Source: Artocarpus heterophyllus (Eukaryota > Streptophyta > Magnoliopsida > Rosales > Moraceae). Taken from it: DNA of 64,000 nucleotides. The position numbers and the translations under genes are program-made. This document shows, one piece after another, positions 12,824-24,204 of the stretch. The stretch lies in the NCBI GenBank assembly GCA_025403435.1, contig CM046354.1:19346424-19410423 (forward strand), written 5' to 3'. The notes under the pieces are model-generated. The model searched no databases. It saw only the letters and a program-made list of their open reading frames with translations, and was not told where the DNA came from. How positions within the stretch are numbered: the first letter of the stretch is position 1; each line of letters opens with the position of its first letter.

Positions 12824-15800
12824 AATTTTTGGTGTCGTTGCTGGAGATTGTTGTTTAGTTTTTGTTAATATTGATGCCAATTAGCTCTAGGATTAATTTG
12901 GATATTTTTTATTTTCTTTGTTTTTATTTTTCTTGTCTTTAATTTTTGTTTTAGTGTCTTTATTTGAGGTTGTTGGCGATGCATTATCTACAAGTCCTTT
13001 TGAGCTTTGTTCAACAAGATTCGAAATTATTTTATAGTACTTACTGAAGATTCAAAGAATTGCTCGTTTCCTTATCATGGGTTGTCAAAGGAGGATCAAC
13101 TTCACATTTTCCTTAATGGCTAGAGCAACACAACAAGAAATGTGGTGGAATATGGAAATGGTACCATCACTCTCTACCAACTATCTATTAGTGATGTGCC
13201 CTAGGCCAATTATGTAATGATCATATTTTGACTTCGTTACATTTGCATTTTATTAATAAAGAGACATTATTATTGTTTGTTATTCTAATTTCATGAATAG
13301 TTAATTATACTTAAGGTCATCAAGTATGTGACTTAATAGTAAAACTCTTAGGTGAAAATTGAATTCTATTCTAAATTATCCATAGTCAGTCATTATTATT
13401 AGGATAATAATGAATGAAGACTAGTATGAAGTTTGACTGATGATTATGTTTTACTAATCATGTGTATGAGATACTAAGTCAACTCATAGATACATATTTA
13501 AGAAATGATGTATTAGATCGACCCGTTATGAGAATACTAAATGGATAATTTTCATAAGCGATTCTCATCACAATGGTATTATCCTAGTCCTCTGATATGA
13601 AATCACCATTGTTTCCTACATGACAAGTTTTATATTTTGACACATTCTAATATTATCTTTAACAGGATGATGGAATGGATTGTTGTTGGATATAGAGTGA
13701 ATCATGTGAGGAATATGAGTGATTAAGAAGGAATTTGTCCCTCATTTATTATGAGAAAGATATCTATGGGTCCCTCGATAAGTTAGACTGAAGAAAAATG
13801 TATGATCATACTAGAATGAATTGATAAGGGTTATCAATATTAGTCTACTTAAGATCGAGAAATAATATGATTGAATAGTATAAGGTTGATATAAACCATG
13901 TCTTATGTTCAATCAAGGTATCTAGTGGCAAAAGGACTTCAATACTTATTGTGGATTAGGTTGTGTCGGATTATTGACATTCTAGAACTTGGGTAATCAT
14001 AATGTCTTGCTAGAGGCCGCTTATGATTTGTGGGCCAGAAACAGAATTTCAAGCCCACTACCAACGTTATGTGAACTTACAGGGTCGCTCACTTAGAACA
14101 GACCAAAAATGAATTTTGGGTTTACTGTGTCTAGGTTCAATGAACCTGATAATGTCCAGATTTGATGTACTAGATATGTCTAGGTTCATTGAATCTGACA
14201 TTATCTAGATTCTTTGAATCATATTTGAATTACTGACATTATATAGATTCTCTGAATCATATTCAAATTACAGACATTGTCTAGATTCTCTGAATCATAT
14301 TTGAATTGCAGTTTACCCTACTTAAAATCTGACTCTATCTCAAAGTCAATAGATATATATATATATATTTGTTTTAGGGTTTCTAGCTGAATTAAGAAGA
14401 AAGAAGGCGTTCTATTATTCCAAAAGGCAAGAACATTAAAAACCCTAAAAATTAGAGAGAGTCATTTAACGCAAAGGAAAGAGTGCTAGCACACCAATTC
14501 GTTTTGAGAGAGTCTGTTCATGTGGATACCTGCATAGGGTGTTGCTCTAAGTAACAACGTCTGAATCTGATCCCGAATACAAAAATCTTGAGATAGGGTG
14601 TCATTGGAGTGAACCCGCTCTCTTTCTTCCAGAAATTTTGCCCCTTTTTGTTATCCTGGTAAGGTTCTATGCCTTTCCTATCAATCTAATCGAATTGCAT
14701 GGATCCTGCAAAGGTTTTGTGAGAATTAATTTTAATTTTTTGCTGCTTATTTGAATCACAAAATCCAACAAAACCCAACACTATCCATCAAAGAAGCCTA
14801 CTAGATGTCGAAAAATATGGCGGAGTACAATTGTTAGGGTTTGAATTGTTTAAGGAACAACTACAGATGGGAGATACAACCCACCTCAAGAGATTATACT
14901 GGCATTAGAAGAGGTACTTACCTAAATGACAATGCAACTCAATTATTTGAAGAGTAATGCCAACCACTTGATGATTGCCCAACGTATAAAAATTAATAAT
15001 ATAGAAATCCAAGTTGGACAAATCATCAATAGAATTGCTGAGTTGAAATAACAAAGTTTGCCTAACATGTTTGAGGTTAAACCAAGTAAGGAACCGAAGT
15101 TATGAGAAGAACACTTAGAGATGTCTGATGACGATTCTCTAAGTAAGGGAGGGACATAAGACTTTGTCACGGATGAAATATTGTAAGAAGAAGTCTTTGA
15201 TCCTCAGCTTGCAGCTCCAACACTAGTCCTTAAAGATCACATCTATGAAGATTCTATGTGGCCAACACCTCTTCCACCGATGTTAGCTTCACTCCTATGA
15301 GCCAAACAAGCCTATTCATTGGACATGAGTTAAGTTGGACACACATGCGACACACTTCTACATCTTGCCAAGCTTGAGAGCATCTCATTGTAGGGCTCGT
15401 TTATAGTGTTCTATGCCACCTACTATGAGCAAAAGCTGCTCTTTGATGAGCATTTCTCTAAAATGCAAGTCGATGAATTTAAATCAAGGGCTCTTGGGAG
15501 GCAACACAAGTTCTCTATCCGCTCACTCTCTTTATTTTGTTTTTATTTTGTGTTTGATTTTGTTAGATGTTTCTAAAGTTTAGTTCTTTACTTAAGCATT
15601 TTAAGTTGTTTATTTCAAATTTTGCATTAAAGTTTGAATATTGTTTGTCTTGATAGCTATTGCAACAATCGGGAGCTTAGGAACCTGAGTTTCGATGGAA
15701 AAAAATTTGAGGAAATGAAAGAAACTTGGAATTAGGGCTAGATACCCCCGGTTATATGTTCTCGACCTTGTTCTTTTATTGTTAAAAACGTTGAGGACAA

Positions 15801-17336
15801 TATTTAGTTTAATTTTGGGGCAGGAAAATTATTTTTGTTGGGTTATAGCCTTAAATTTTTTTTCATTGATTATATGATTTTCATTCCCTCACTCATGTTT
15901 CATAGTTCTTGTTTAGTTTGTTTAAGTTGTTTAGTTCTTTTAGTAGTATTTTGTTTTTTACTTGTTTGAATAAAGTGTGAGTTTTGAAAAATGAGATAAC
16001 TAGAATTCTTTTACAATATAGCCACTGTTTGTTCTGTTAGTCTTTGAAAATGTGATTCATTAAGATTTATATGTGCTTGACTGGCATTAGTTGAACTTTG
16101 TTTTTTATTCTCTTCACTCGATCTCTACGAATCATGATCACTTGAAATTTTAAGCTTTTGAAAAATATTTTTGTGTATTAGATAAGTGTCGACATCTCCT
16201 GGAATTGAGGACACATTTTAGTGAAACTCGAGATGAAATCCTAGGTTAGGTGTCATTGGAGAGATGATTTAGGCATTTGTTCGGACCGTTTGAGTCTTTG
16301 AAGCCAACCTATGTAAAATTCATTTCTAGTTCTCTCATTGAGCCTATTTGATTTATTTCTTTCATTACTCATATAAACTTAACCTAGCCATTTCATGAAA
16401 TTCCTTTAATTTAGCATGTTACTAATTGGCATGTTTGCATTATTACTTGAATTTAAAGATTGCTCATTAAGAGCAAGCATAGGAGTAGTGTGTTTTTCAT
16501 TTGTGGTTTGATTGTATCCATATAATAACCCATATTTGTTTTCTTGTCATTTCTTATTCATTTTTATTAGTTTGATTTATGCCTTTCTCTCCATTACCCA
16601 AATGTATAAAACCATATAAGTTTAGGGGAATTTCACTTCAAAAAAAAAAAGGGAAAAAAAGAAATATAAAAAGAATAAATTCTTGTAAATTTCCTGTTTT
16701 TGAGTTTTTTTTTTTAAACGCTATGTTTGAGTTTTTTATAGATACTTATGAGTAAAGTTTTATGAGAATGATTGATAGGAGAAGGATAATCAAATTAGGA
16801 GTTGATATGTAAGTTTTCATTCATTTATGAAAGATTTGCAAGGTGCATTACATGTCTAGGATGATTTGAATCGAAAAAATTATCATGTTGCATCGACCCT
16901 TCACCTTAGCCTCACAATTACAAGCATAGAAGTCCTTATGATCTTTGATCACAAGCTAACCTAAATTAGTCTAGAGTAACATAAACAATGAGCTTATGTA
17001 GTTTTGAATTTTATTAGCTAGAGATTTCTCATCATCTGTCTATGAGCATAAGTTTATCTGGGGTTCAATTGGTAGAACAAGAGTGATTTAGTACACACTT
17101 ACACTTACAAAGTCTTGAATGATATAAAATCAAGGCTTAATATTGAAATTCTAGATAATCTTAATGTTTGCATTTACTTTGAGCTTTGGAGCATTTTGAG
17201 GCTTCTGAGATGTTTGGTAAGTTATCAAATGGATATGAGACTCGCACTTTGGTTTTCTTTAGTTTCTTGTTAGTTTAAAATTTTGTTGTTTTTCTTGTGT
17301 TTTACTTGAGGACAAGTAAATATTTAAGTTTGGGGG
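12824..17336 (+). pseudogene. Internal region of the Athila-like element, gag remnant only
   Basis: Parts of 12990-13190 and 14770-15300 read as broken gag-like sequence, for example a conceptual stretch resembling FxGLSKEDQLHxFLNG near 13070-13125. The two halves were separated by an LTR-like insertion at 13195-14770. A conserved non-coding 3' part follows and ends in the polypurine tract at 17331-17338. I see no protease, reverse transcriptase or integrase, as in Gypsy derivatives that carry only gag. Many stops make it non-coding today. Confidence 0.5.
13195..14770 (+). mobile_element. Probable solo LTR of a different retrotransposon
   Basis: The insertion begins with TGTGCCCTAGG and ends near AATCCAACA, with gag-like sequence resuming on the far side. 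It contains a TATA-rich promoter-like stretch (about 14349-14368) and LTR-like non-coding sequence throughout. Several 40-60 bp phrases repeat around 14150-14310. I could not confirm a 5-bp target duplication, so the end coordinates may be off by about 10 bp. Confidence 0.5.
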
Positions 17337-18378
17337 TGTTTGATTAGTGAATATTTTACTCACAAATCAAAGTAATTCTTGAGTTTAAGTGTTTGTGAAA
17401 ATCCTCAAGCATTAGTGTTATTTTAATGTTTTTGCATTAGTTTATAGGAAATGAATAACACAGGACTTTATGGGAACTTTGGCATAAAATCAAGGCTTTA
17501 AAAAGCCATTTCCAAGTGAAACTAACCAAGACCACATGCCCACGCAACATCTAGTACATGGCAGCCCACCTTGCTGCACGAACCACGCCCCCTGGCATAT
17601 TGATGGTGTTTTTGAAGGTTTACTTTGCCCCTGTTTATGAAGGTTTACTTGGAGATCGTGACAACTTAGATTAACTTTTTGATTCCTATTCTCTTCTTTT
17701 TATTTTTGTGATTTGTAAATGTTGAACTCTTGATTTTAGCCTATTTAAATTTAGTTATGGAATAGTTGTTTTTCTAGAGTCTTGATTTTGCCTAATTACA
17801 AAGTGATGATTTATTTTAAATGGTTTTTCATGATTTTTTTTTGTGTTTTCCTACACTTAGTCAATGAATTAGATGATTTTTAGCATGTGTGATTTGGTGC
17901 CCAGGAGAAGGAAATTCTATGTATGGATTGTGGTAACACAATCTAGATGACTATAAGATCTGGAGATTTATAGTTCTTTTGTAGTCATTAGAAGAATTAG
18001 AACTTAATAAAAATTTTAACCATTTGGTTTTAGGTAGGGACATTGAAATTTGTTTTTGAGCATATTATCCAATTTAACACTCGGAAGAGGTAATTGGGTT
18101 AATTAAGAGTCATTGACTAATGAATTATGAGACTCACTTAATAATAAAACTAACGCAGATTAATTATGATGAAATTGATGCTCTAGTAATTTTCATTATT
18201 TATTTTTGTTACTTATTCTATTTGCTTAGTTATTTTCACTAGTTTCTTTTATTCGTTGCTTTATCCTATCATCCAAATAATCTTAGAGCCAATTCATTTT
18301 GAAATTTAAGAAATACAATTTTCGTGAGATCGATAACTTACACATCGCTTGTGACCATGTATGCTTACATGCGAATAA
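17337..18378 (+). mobile_element. 3' LTR of the Athila-like element
   Basis: It starts directly after the polypurine tract and parallels the left LTR up to the phrase CCATGTATGCTTA, which precedes the primer-binding site in the left copy. The end is placed by that alignment and is approximate. Divergence from the left LTR is high, so this is an old insertion. Confidence 0.6.
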
Positions 18379-18714
18379 CTATATTATCGGTTTGTTATAA
18401 CGACTATACTATTATATGACTAAACTTCTTATTTTATTTTATTTTATTTTTGATAACTATATGGTTTCGTTTTTTATTAACTATACTATACCAGTGCCAG
18501 AGTTTTTAACGACCAAAGAGCAAACTATTTAATGAAGATCTTCTGTGACCAAATAAGATTGAAATGAAATAAGTCTTCATATAATTCATAAACTTGCTAT
18601 TTGAAACGAATATATATCTGCAGATTATACAGAAATAATTTGGTACAATAATCGATAAAATAAATTCACATGAGTTGTCATCATAATTAATATAAGACCA
18701 AAAAACTTTAGTTT

Positions 18715-18852
18715 TCTTTCTTTTCTTTTTTTTTGATACAAGGGGAGGGGAGGGGAGAATACCACCATTATGGAGTGAGGCTTAGCGTGACTTGAACCCT
18801 CAACCTATGGTTAGGGTGGAGAGACTTACAACCAATTAGGCTGCTCTCACTC
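18715..18852 (-). mobile_element. tRNA-derived SINE-like copy
   Basis: Read on the minus strand, an A-box-like TAATTGGTTGTAA (about 18826-18838) is followed by a B-box-like GGTTCAAGTC (18789-18798). A short body follows and then an A-rich tail, seen as the T-rich stretch at 18717-18734 on the plus strand. This is the layout of a plant SINE transcribed by RNA polymerase III. No target duplication could be fixed. Confidence 0.6.
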
Positions 18853-19464
18853 AAATTTTGGGTTTGTATATAATAAATATGGATAAGATTGGTACGATGG
18901 AAAACACTTAATGAAGATTTTGGCCATGATCAACAATCATATGAAATTAAACTATTTAGATTATTAGGGCATCTAAATTGGCTAAAATGTGTAACTTTTA
19001 CTAAAAGGGAAGTAAATCATAAGACACTTTTTGATACATTTTTCAAATGACAATTATTCTTCTCTTCACCTATCAAAAGTTTTCTAGATCCGATGCTTGA
19101 AAGGTATAAATTGAGCAAGAAAGCCATACAAAAACACACAAAAAGAATAAATTTAAACACGTAATCACAAATAATATTGGGAGAGTGAACACATATTTTA
19201 GTTTATTATAAAAGTACTAATAAATAGAAGAAAAAATTAGTAAATTTCACTTCAAAGGAGATTCTTAGGGATTCCTGAAGATCAAAAAGAGACAAAAAGT
19301 TAGGGTTGGCTCCCTATTCCAAAAAAAAAAAATGAAAAGAAAAACCAGTTAAGAATGCCGACTTTATTCTCAAAGGTTGTTTATTTTCAAAAATATAAAC
19401 TATTATTTTTTTTAATAAATTTCGCTTGCATTCAACTAAATTAAACATCACAATAGTAGATTTT
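18853..19464. other. AT-rich DNA without recognisable genes
   Basis: No coding or RNA signal is visible. The left end of the decayed PIF/Harbinger transposon may lie here, since its right end is at 24204, but I could not identify the left terminus. Confidence 0.4.
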
Positions 19465-19905
19465 TTGGCCATTCCCTATCCCCATCGTAAGTCGGATGCC
19501 ATTTTGGCCCTTCCCTATGTGTTATGTTTGATGTCGTTTTGGTCATTCCCTACCCCTATGAACTGTCATTTTGGCCCTCTTCAGCCTCTCACTTGTCGTT
19601 TTGGCCCTTCCCCATGTGTTATGTTCGATGTCGTTTAGGCCATTCCCCACCCTTTTGAGCTGTTGTTTTGGCCCTCCCCACCCTTTATTACTTATCATTT
19701 TGGTCCTTCCCCTTGTGTTATGTTCGATGTCGTTTTAGCCCTCCTTGCCCTTATGAGTTGTCGTTTTAGCCTTCCCCACCCTCTGTTACCCATTGTTTTG
19801 GCCCTTCCCCATGTGTTATGTTTGATATTGTTTTGGCTTTCTCCACCCCTATGAGCTATTGTTTTGGTCCTCCTTATCCTCGTTAGCTGTCGTATATGCC
19901 TTTTC
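19465..19905 (+). repeat. Minisatellite, about 98-bp higher-order unit
   Basis: The phrase GTTATGTT recurs at about 19521, 19618, 19717 and 19815, steps of 97, 99 and 98 bp. Each unit holds three related blocks of about 30-36 bp that begin with a form of GTCGTTTTGGCC and continue into CCTTCCCC or CCCACC. Roughly four higher-order units are present. The open frames across it are by-products of the repeat. Confidence 0.85.
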
Positions 19906-20349
19906 TCAACCTTTATTTTGGTTTCCTTTGTGAAATTCTTTTTCTTTCTTTTTAAATATGTTATAAAATGCTATAAGATAATCTAGTTTTTCATTTTACT
20001 ACCATATCGAACATGGTATTATGAACTGGTTTTGAGCTTTAAGTTTAATACCATGGCAGAAAAACATGAACAAAATATTCATTGAATTGGTTTAAGTTTA
20101 TTCTTTTTCTCAAATACATACTTTGAGATCAAAAATTAATTTGTATAATCTCTAGCTGATGTGTTTTTTTGTGTTAATAAAAATTAAACTTGATAAGTTT
20201 ATTGATACTACATTCTGATATGAGAAATGGGATTGGCTATGATAAAAATTTTTATGCTTTGTTATGTTAGTTGAAGGGCTTTTATTGTGGATTATGGTGC
20301 TTGTTATGTCAGTGTGCTCCCAGTTGCTTATGTACCTATTTTTCCTATG

Positions 20350-20490
20350 TGTTTGTTGTCTTTTTGCCCTTTCCCTACCCTCTGTTAACTATCATTTTGG
20401 CCCTTCCCCATATGTTATGTGCGATGTTGTTTTGGCCCTTCTTATCCTTTGTTACTTGTTGTTTTGGCCCTTCTCTATATGTACTAACTG
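20350..20490 (+). repeat. Second block of the same minisatellite
   Basis: The GTTTTGGCCCTTC monomers return here for about four copies, including the GTTATGTGCGATG variant near 20415. About 440 bp of unrelated AT-rich sequence (19906-20349) separates this block from the first. Confidence 0.75.
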
Positions 20491-20639
20491 GTTGTAGTAG
20501 TGCTATGGACATTTAGGTGCTAATCCACAATGATTATGCTCCTAATGTGAAATAAAAGAAGACAATAGTTCTAAGCTAGATTTATGTTGATATTGTTGTG
20601 AATTTTTTATGTTATTTTCTTTTATTATATGCATCTGTA

Positions 20640-21650
20640 TTTGTGCTTGGTTGCTCAGTGATTCGTGTGTGAAAATGGGGAAGATAGGAAGAAAAGAACG
20701 ATGATGAGGCAACAAATCAAACAACCGCTATTGGTAGACATCCTTCAATGGCTAATTGGGGTAGGCGGGCCTTGGAGATTTTCGGCCCAGGTGTTCCCAA
20801 CGAGCATTGTAAACAGAAGAAAAACTGGTTGAGAAAAACTTTTCATCTGTGCTTCGTCCTCATGAATTTTATTGGGCTTGGTTGGGATCCTGAAGCCAGG
20901 GAAAATCATTGTGAGAAGGAATATTTAGATGTTTGTTAGTTTAACGGTAGTATTTGTATATTTTTTGATCTTTATACCTTTCTTATTTGTTGTCCAAAGG
21001 ACATACCACCCCCCCTACCACCCCAACCAAACCCACAACCCCCCCCAGCCAGGAAAAATCATTGTGAGAAGGAATATTTAGATGTTTGTTAGTTTAACGG
21101 TAGTATTTGTATATTTTTTGATCTTTATACCTTTCTTATTTGTTGTCCAAAGGACATACCACCCCCCCTACCACCCCAACCAACCCCCCCCCCCCCCCCC
21201 CATCTCTCTCCCTCTCTCGCGAAGGACTTGCTTGGTAAGCCAGTGAACAATTAGAATTTGGTAGCATAAGTTTTCCACAAAGAGTTTGTTGTCAGGAATC
21301 ATGCCATGGCTTCAGGTTCTACATGCCTAAATGTACCTCCTAGTCCACAAAGAAGCCTAGAGGAGCAAGATGGAGTGTTAAAATAGTTTGACGGAAAAGA
21401 TGGTTACAACAAGCTTGAGGACAAGGCTTACATTTCCAATTTGGCAGGTGTTAATGGTCGTAGATTTGGTGGACGTGCCACCAACATTGCTTCCGCCTCT
21501 AGGACAATTGAGAAAAGGCCATTGCAAAGCAACAGTCTATCTGACTCGCACATTGTTGCAACTGCATTGTAAAGTATTGTTGTGTCCCTTTCTAGTCGGG
21601 ACACCAGTAAGGGCATAATGGTGCAAGTTTTGCAAATCATCTTGACCTAG
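20640..21650 (+). pseudogene. PIF/Harbinger ORF1 remnant (Myb/SANT-like)
   Basis: The frame near 20748-20939 ends in a stretch with GLGWDPEA. This resembles the GxGWDPE motif at the end of the Myb/SANT-like domain in the accessory protein of plant PIF/Harbinger transposons, which helps the transposase bind DNA. A C-rich tandem duplication interrupts the sequence, and broken frames continue to about 21640. The transposase remnant lies downstream on the same strand, as expected. Individual exons cannot be fixed. Confidence 0.45.
20894..21197 (+). repeat. 154-bp tandem duplication ending in C-rich tracts
   Basis: Two nearly identical units start at 20894 and 21048. Each ends in an ACCACCCCC-type C-rich run, and the second run is extended to nearly pure C (about 21187-21201). 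The duplication interrupts the ORF1 remnant. Confidence 0.8.
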
Positions 21651-22288
21651 ACGATGGCAAATGGAAATAGTTCCTAAACATCATGAATGAGATAAACCTT
21701 GGTACGTATAGGTATTGGGACTTTATAGAATTCCTATCAAACAATCCCAAATTCCAAACAACATTCCTCATAGTAAAGGAGGAGTATCGACTAGCCCTAG
21801 AGCATAAAGGGGTTGAGAAAGTTCATTCTCAGTAGCTAACACACTACAGACTGCCCGCCTCTACCACTGGGACCATCTTAAGCACTGCCACCACTTCTTT
21901 CCCATTACTATCACATTATCTACACGATACCCTTTATTACCCTCATCCGTTTTATGATGGACATGATCCATTTTAGTGCTAACCGTCCTACATGCATGCA
22001 ATATTTTCTAGTTCTCTTTTTTTTTCCTGGATTTTTTCAAAATCTACAGCAAATCACTTCATGTTGTATTAGATTTGGTTTTATTTATGTTGGTTATATC
22101 TGTATTATTTATTAGTCTAATTTTTAGATTTCTCATCGAGGACCACAAACTTGATTGTTATTTGCATGTGAGGAAATGAACTTTGTTTCCATTTCTTTAC
22201 TCACTTTTTTAATTGTTTATGTTCAAAATATGATCATTTAAGATAAAGTTATGCAATATTACAGCATATAATTAATTGTAGGGATTTT

Positions 22289-23707
22289 ATGACTGATTTT
22301 GATAATTCAAGTTTTGGAAATAATAATTGGGATGATGATGATGCTATTTACGACATTGCAGCAGCCTCCACTTCGCTATACGCATCGATATTTATGTAGC
22401 CCTGCCAAGTAAGGAACACTTTGGGGATGTCTAGAAATGTAAGAGTTGATAATTTACTTCAGGGTAATTACAGGAAAATATACAACAAGATTCGGATGGG
22501 TCTTCATACTTTTACGATGCTTAGTGTAATAGTTCAAAATAAGGGTCTACTGAGATCGACCAATAACACGATTGTTGATGAACAATTTATATTTTTAAAC
22601 ATCATATCCCAAAGCCCCAAAAACAGAGAAATGTAGTATTATTAGCAGCATTTAAGACAAACTATTTCTCCTTACTTCACATAGGCACTCTATGCAATAG
22701 TTGAATTAAGACATGAATTTATTCTACCTCTTAAGTGGAATGAGCTATCGACGCTCATGGAAAAGCATAGGAACAAGTACCTACCTTGGTTCAAGGTAAA
22801 TATGAAAACCTTATTGAAATTATCTATACTTTCATCAAACATTTGCCCAAAATGCCTTTTATTTTGATTATACAGGATTGCATAGGCGCTGTTGATGATA
22901 CCATATACTGATGTATTTCGCCTAGGGAAGATGCGAGAAGGTACATTAATACAAAATGATTTTACTCCCAAAGTGTCATAGGTGTCTGCAACTTTGATAT
23001 GAAATTCACGTTCATCTTAACTAGATGGGAGGGATTGGCCCATGATGCACTGGTGTTGTTGGATGCTATCTCTGATCTAAAGAAACACTTTTCAAGACCA
23101 CTGCCAAGTTCAAAAATTAATATACCCACTTTTTTCAATTAACTAATTAATTGTTGTACCATCGGAATATATACCGACACAACTTGTGACTTGTTTAGGA
23201 AAATTCTATTTAGTAGATTTTGGATATGCGAACACAGGTTGTTTTCTTGCTCTATATCGAGGAGTTAGATATCACTTGTAGGAGTATAGAGAGCGACGCC
23301 AGGGTCCTCATTCTTCGAAGGAATTGTTCAACTATACTCACTCCTCTCCTCGCAATTACATTGAAATGACCTTTGATATGTGGAAGGTGAGATTCCTAAT
23401 TTTGAAGAGCATAAAGCCCTTTCCATTCGACAAATAAACACTGATTCCTATTGCTTGCGACATCATCCACAACTTCATATGCATATGGCAAAGGAATGAT
23501 GAGATCCTTGAGCAGAACTACATGGCAAAGATAGAAGTTGAAAATTATACACGAGAAGAAGGGGTGCAAGACGATGATGGGGTTGAGGATAACCCATTGA
23601 TTCAAAATCCGGATGACAATGGTAACATGAACGCATGCAAGGATACAATAGCGACTGAAATATGGGAAGCTTATGCCCAACGCCCTTGGTACACCTCTAG
23701 GCATTAG
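22289..23707 (+). pseudogene. PIF/Harbinger DDE transposase, decayed
   Basis: The gene starts at ATG 22289 with an acidic N-terminus. A helical region includes KIRMGLHTFTML and ends in SPKNREM. An 80-nt GT-AG intron at 22796-22875 follows the segment ending WFK. Exon 2 opens with DCIGAVDDT, which holds the first catalytic Asp. A second intron ends at 23198. The next exon holds LVDFGYAN (second Asp) and KELFNY (Glu). Stops occur near 22908 and 23276 and in the C-terminal part near 23434. The tail 23522-23707 is still open. The order and motifs fit a DDE_Tnp_4 transposase, which cuts and pastes the element, but this copy cannot make a full enzyme. Confidence 0.8.
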
Positions 23708-23955
23708 TATTTCTGTTTACCTCTTGGTTAGCTTGCTTATACACTTATTTATTTAAGATAGTTGAATTGTTAGAAAACGTTGCTGTGTTATTTTTTTTCC
23801 CACAGTACTTTGTCTTTATAAATTTGCTGCCATAAAGAGTTGCTTCTAAAAAAAAACACATTCTTTTCAAAAGCAAAATGAGGATTTTTATTAATTTTTT
23901 TAAATGGTAGTTTAACAAAATATAAACCAGTATTTTCCTACTATATGTTTTATCT

Positions 23956-24204
23956 TTTAAAAAATGAGTACAAAAATCTGAATCCAAAATTGTAATGTAC
24001 CAAACACAAATTCGTAACTCAAATTACGATTTTAAAAACTTACTAAACACAGATTTAGATTTTGTTTCTTACTCGAATTTTTAATCATTCTCCCAACCAA
24101 ACATTAACTCGGATTGCAATTTAAATCATATAATTCAAATCACAATACTCAAATCAAAAGAATAACGAATACAACTTGAATCCATTTATCAAACAAACAG
24201 ACCC
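23956..24204 (+). mobile_element. Right end of the PIF/Harbinger element
   Basis: The AT-rich subterminal region ends in AAACAAACAGACCC (24191-24204) followed by TAA. This matches a Harbinger-type inverted terminus with a 3-bp target duplication (TTA/TAA). The same end, slightly diverged, lies at about 31240-31252 because the tandem duplication copied it. The matching left end was not found. Confidence 0.55.

Larger units (their letters stand above)
9473..18378 (+). mobile_element. Old non-autonomous Athila-like Ty3/Gypsy element with nested insertions
   Basis: The left LTR (to 12823) and right LTR (17337-18378) share long stretches, for example 12100-12823 with 17650-18378. Next to the left LTR is a PBS-like TTTTTGGTGTCGTTGCTGG (about 12827), and next to the right LTR a polypurine tract TTTGGGGGTG. 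Between them only gag-like remnants remain and no pol is visible, so the element was probably mobilised in trans. A Copia solo LTR sits in the left LTR and another LTR-like insertion in the gag remnant. Both outer boundaries are approximate and no target duplication was found. Confidence 0.65.

Noticed and set aside
19426..19854. Open frames with repeating FGPSPCVMFDVV-like words
   Set aside because: The repeats come from the 98-bp minisatellite; frame and length follow the repeat, not a gene.
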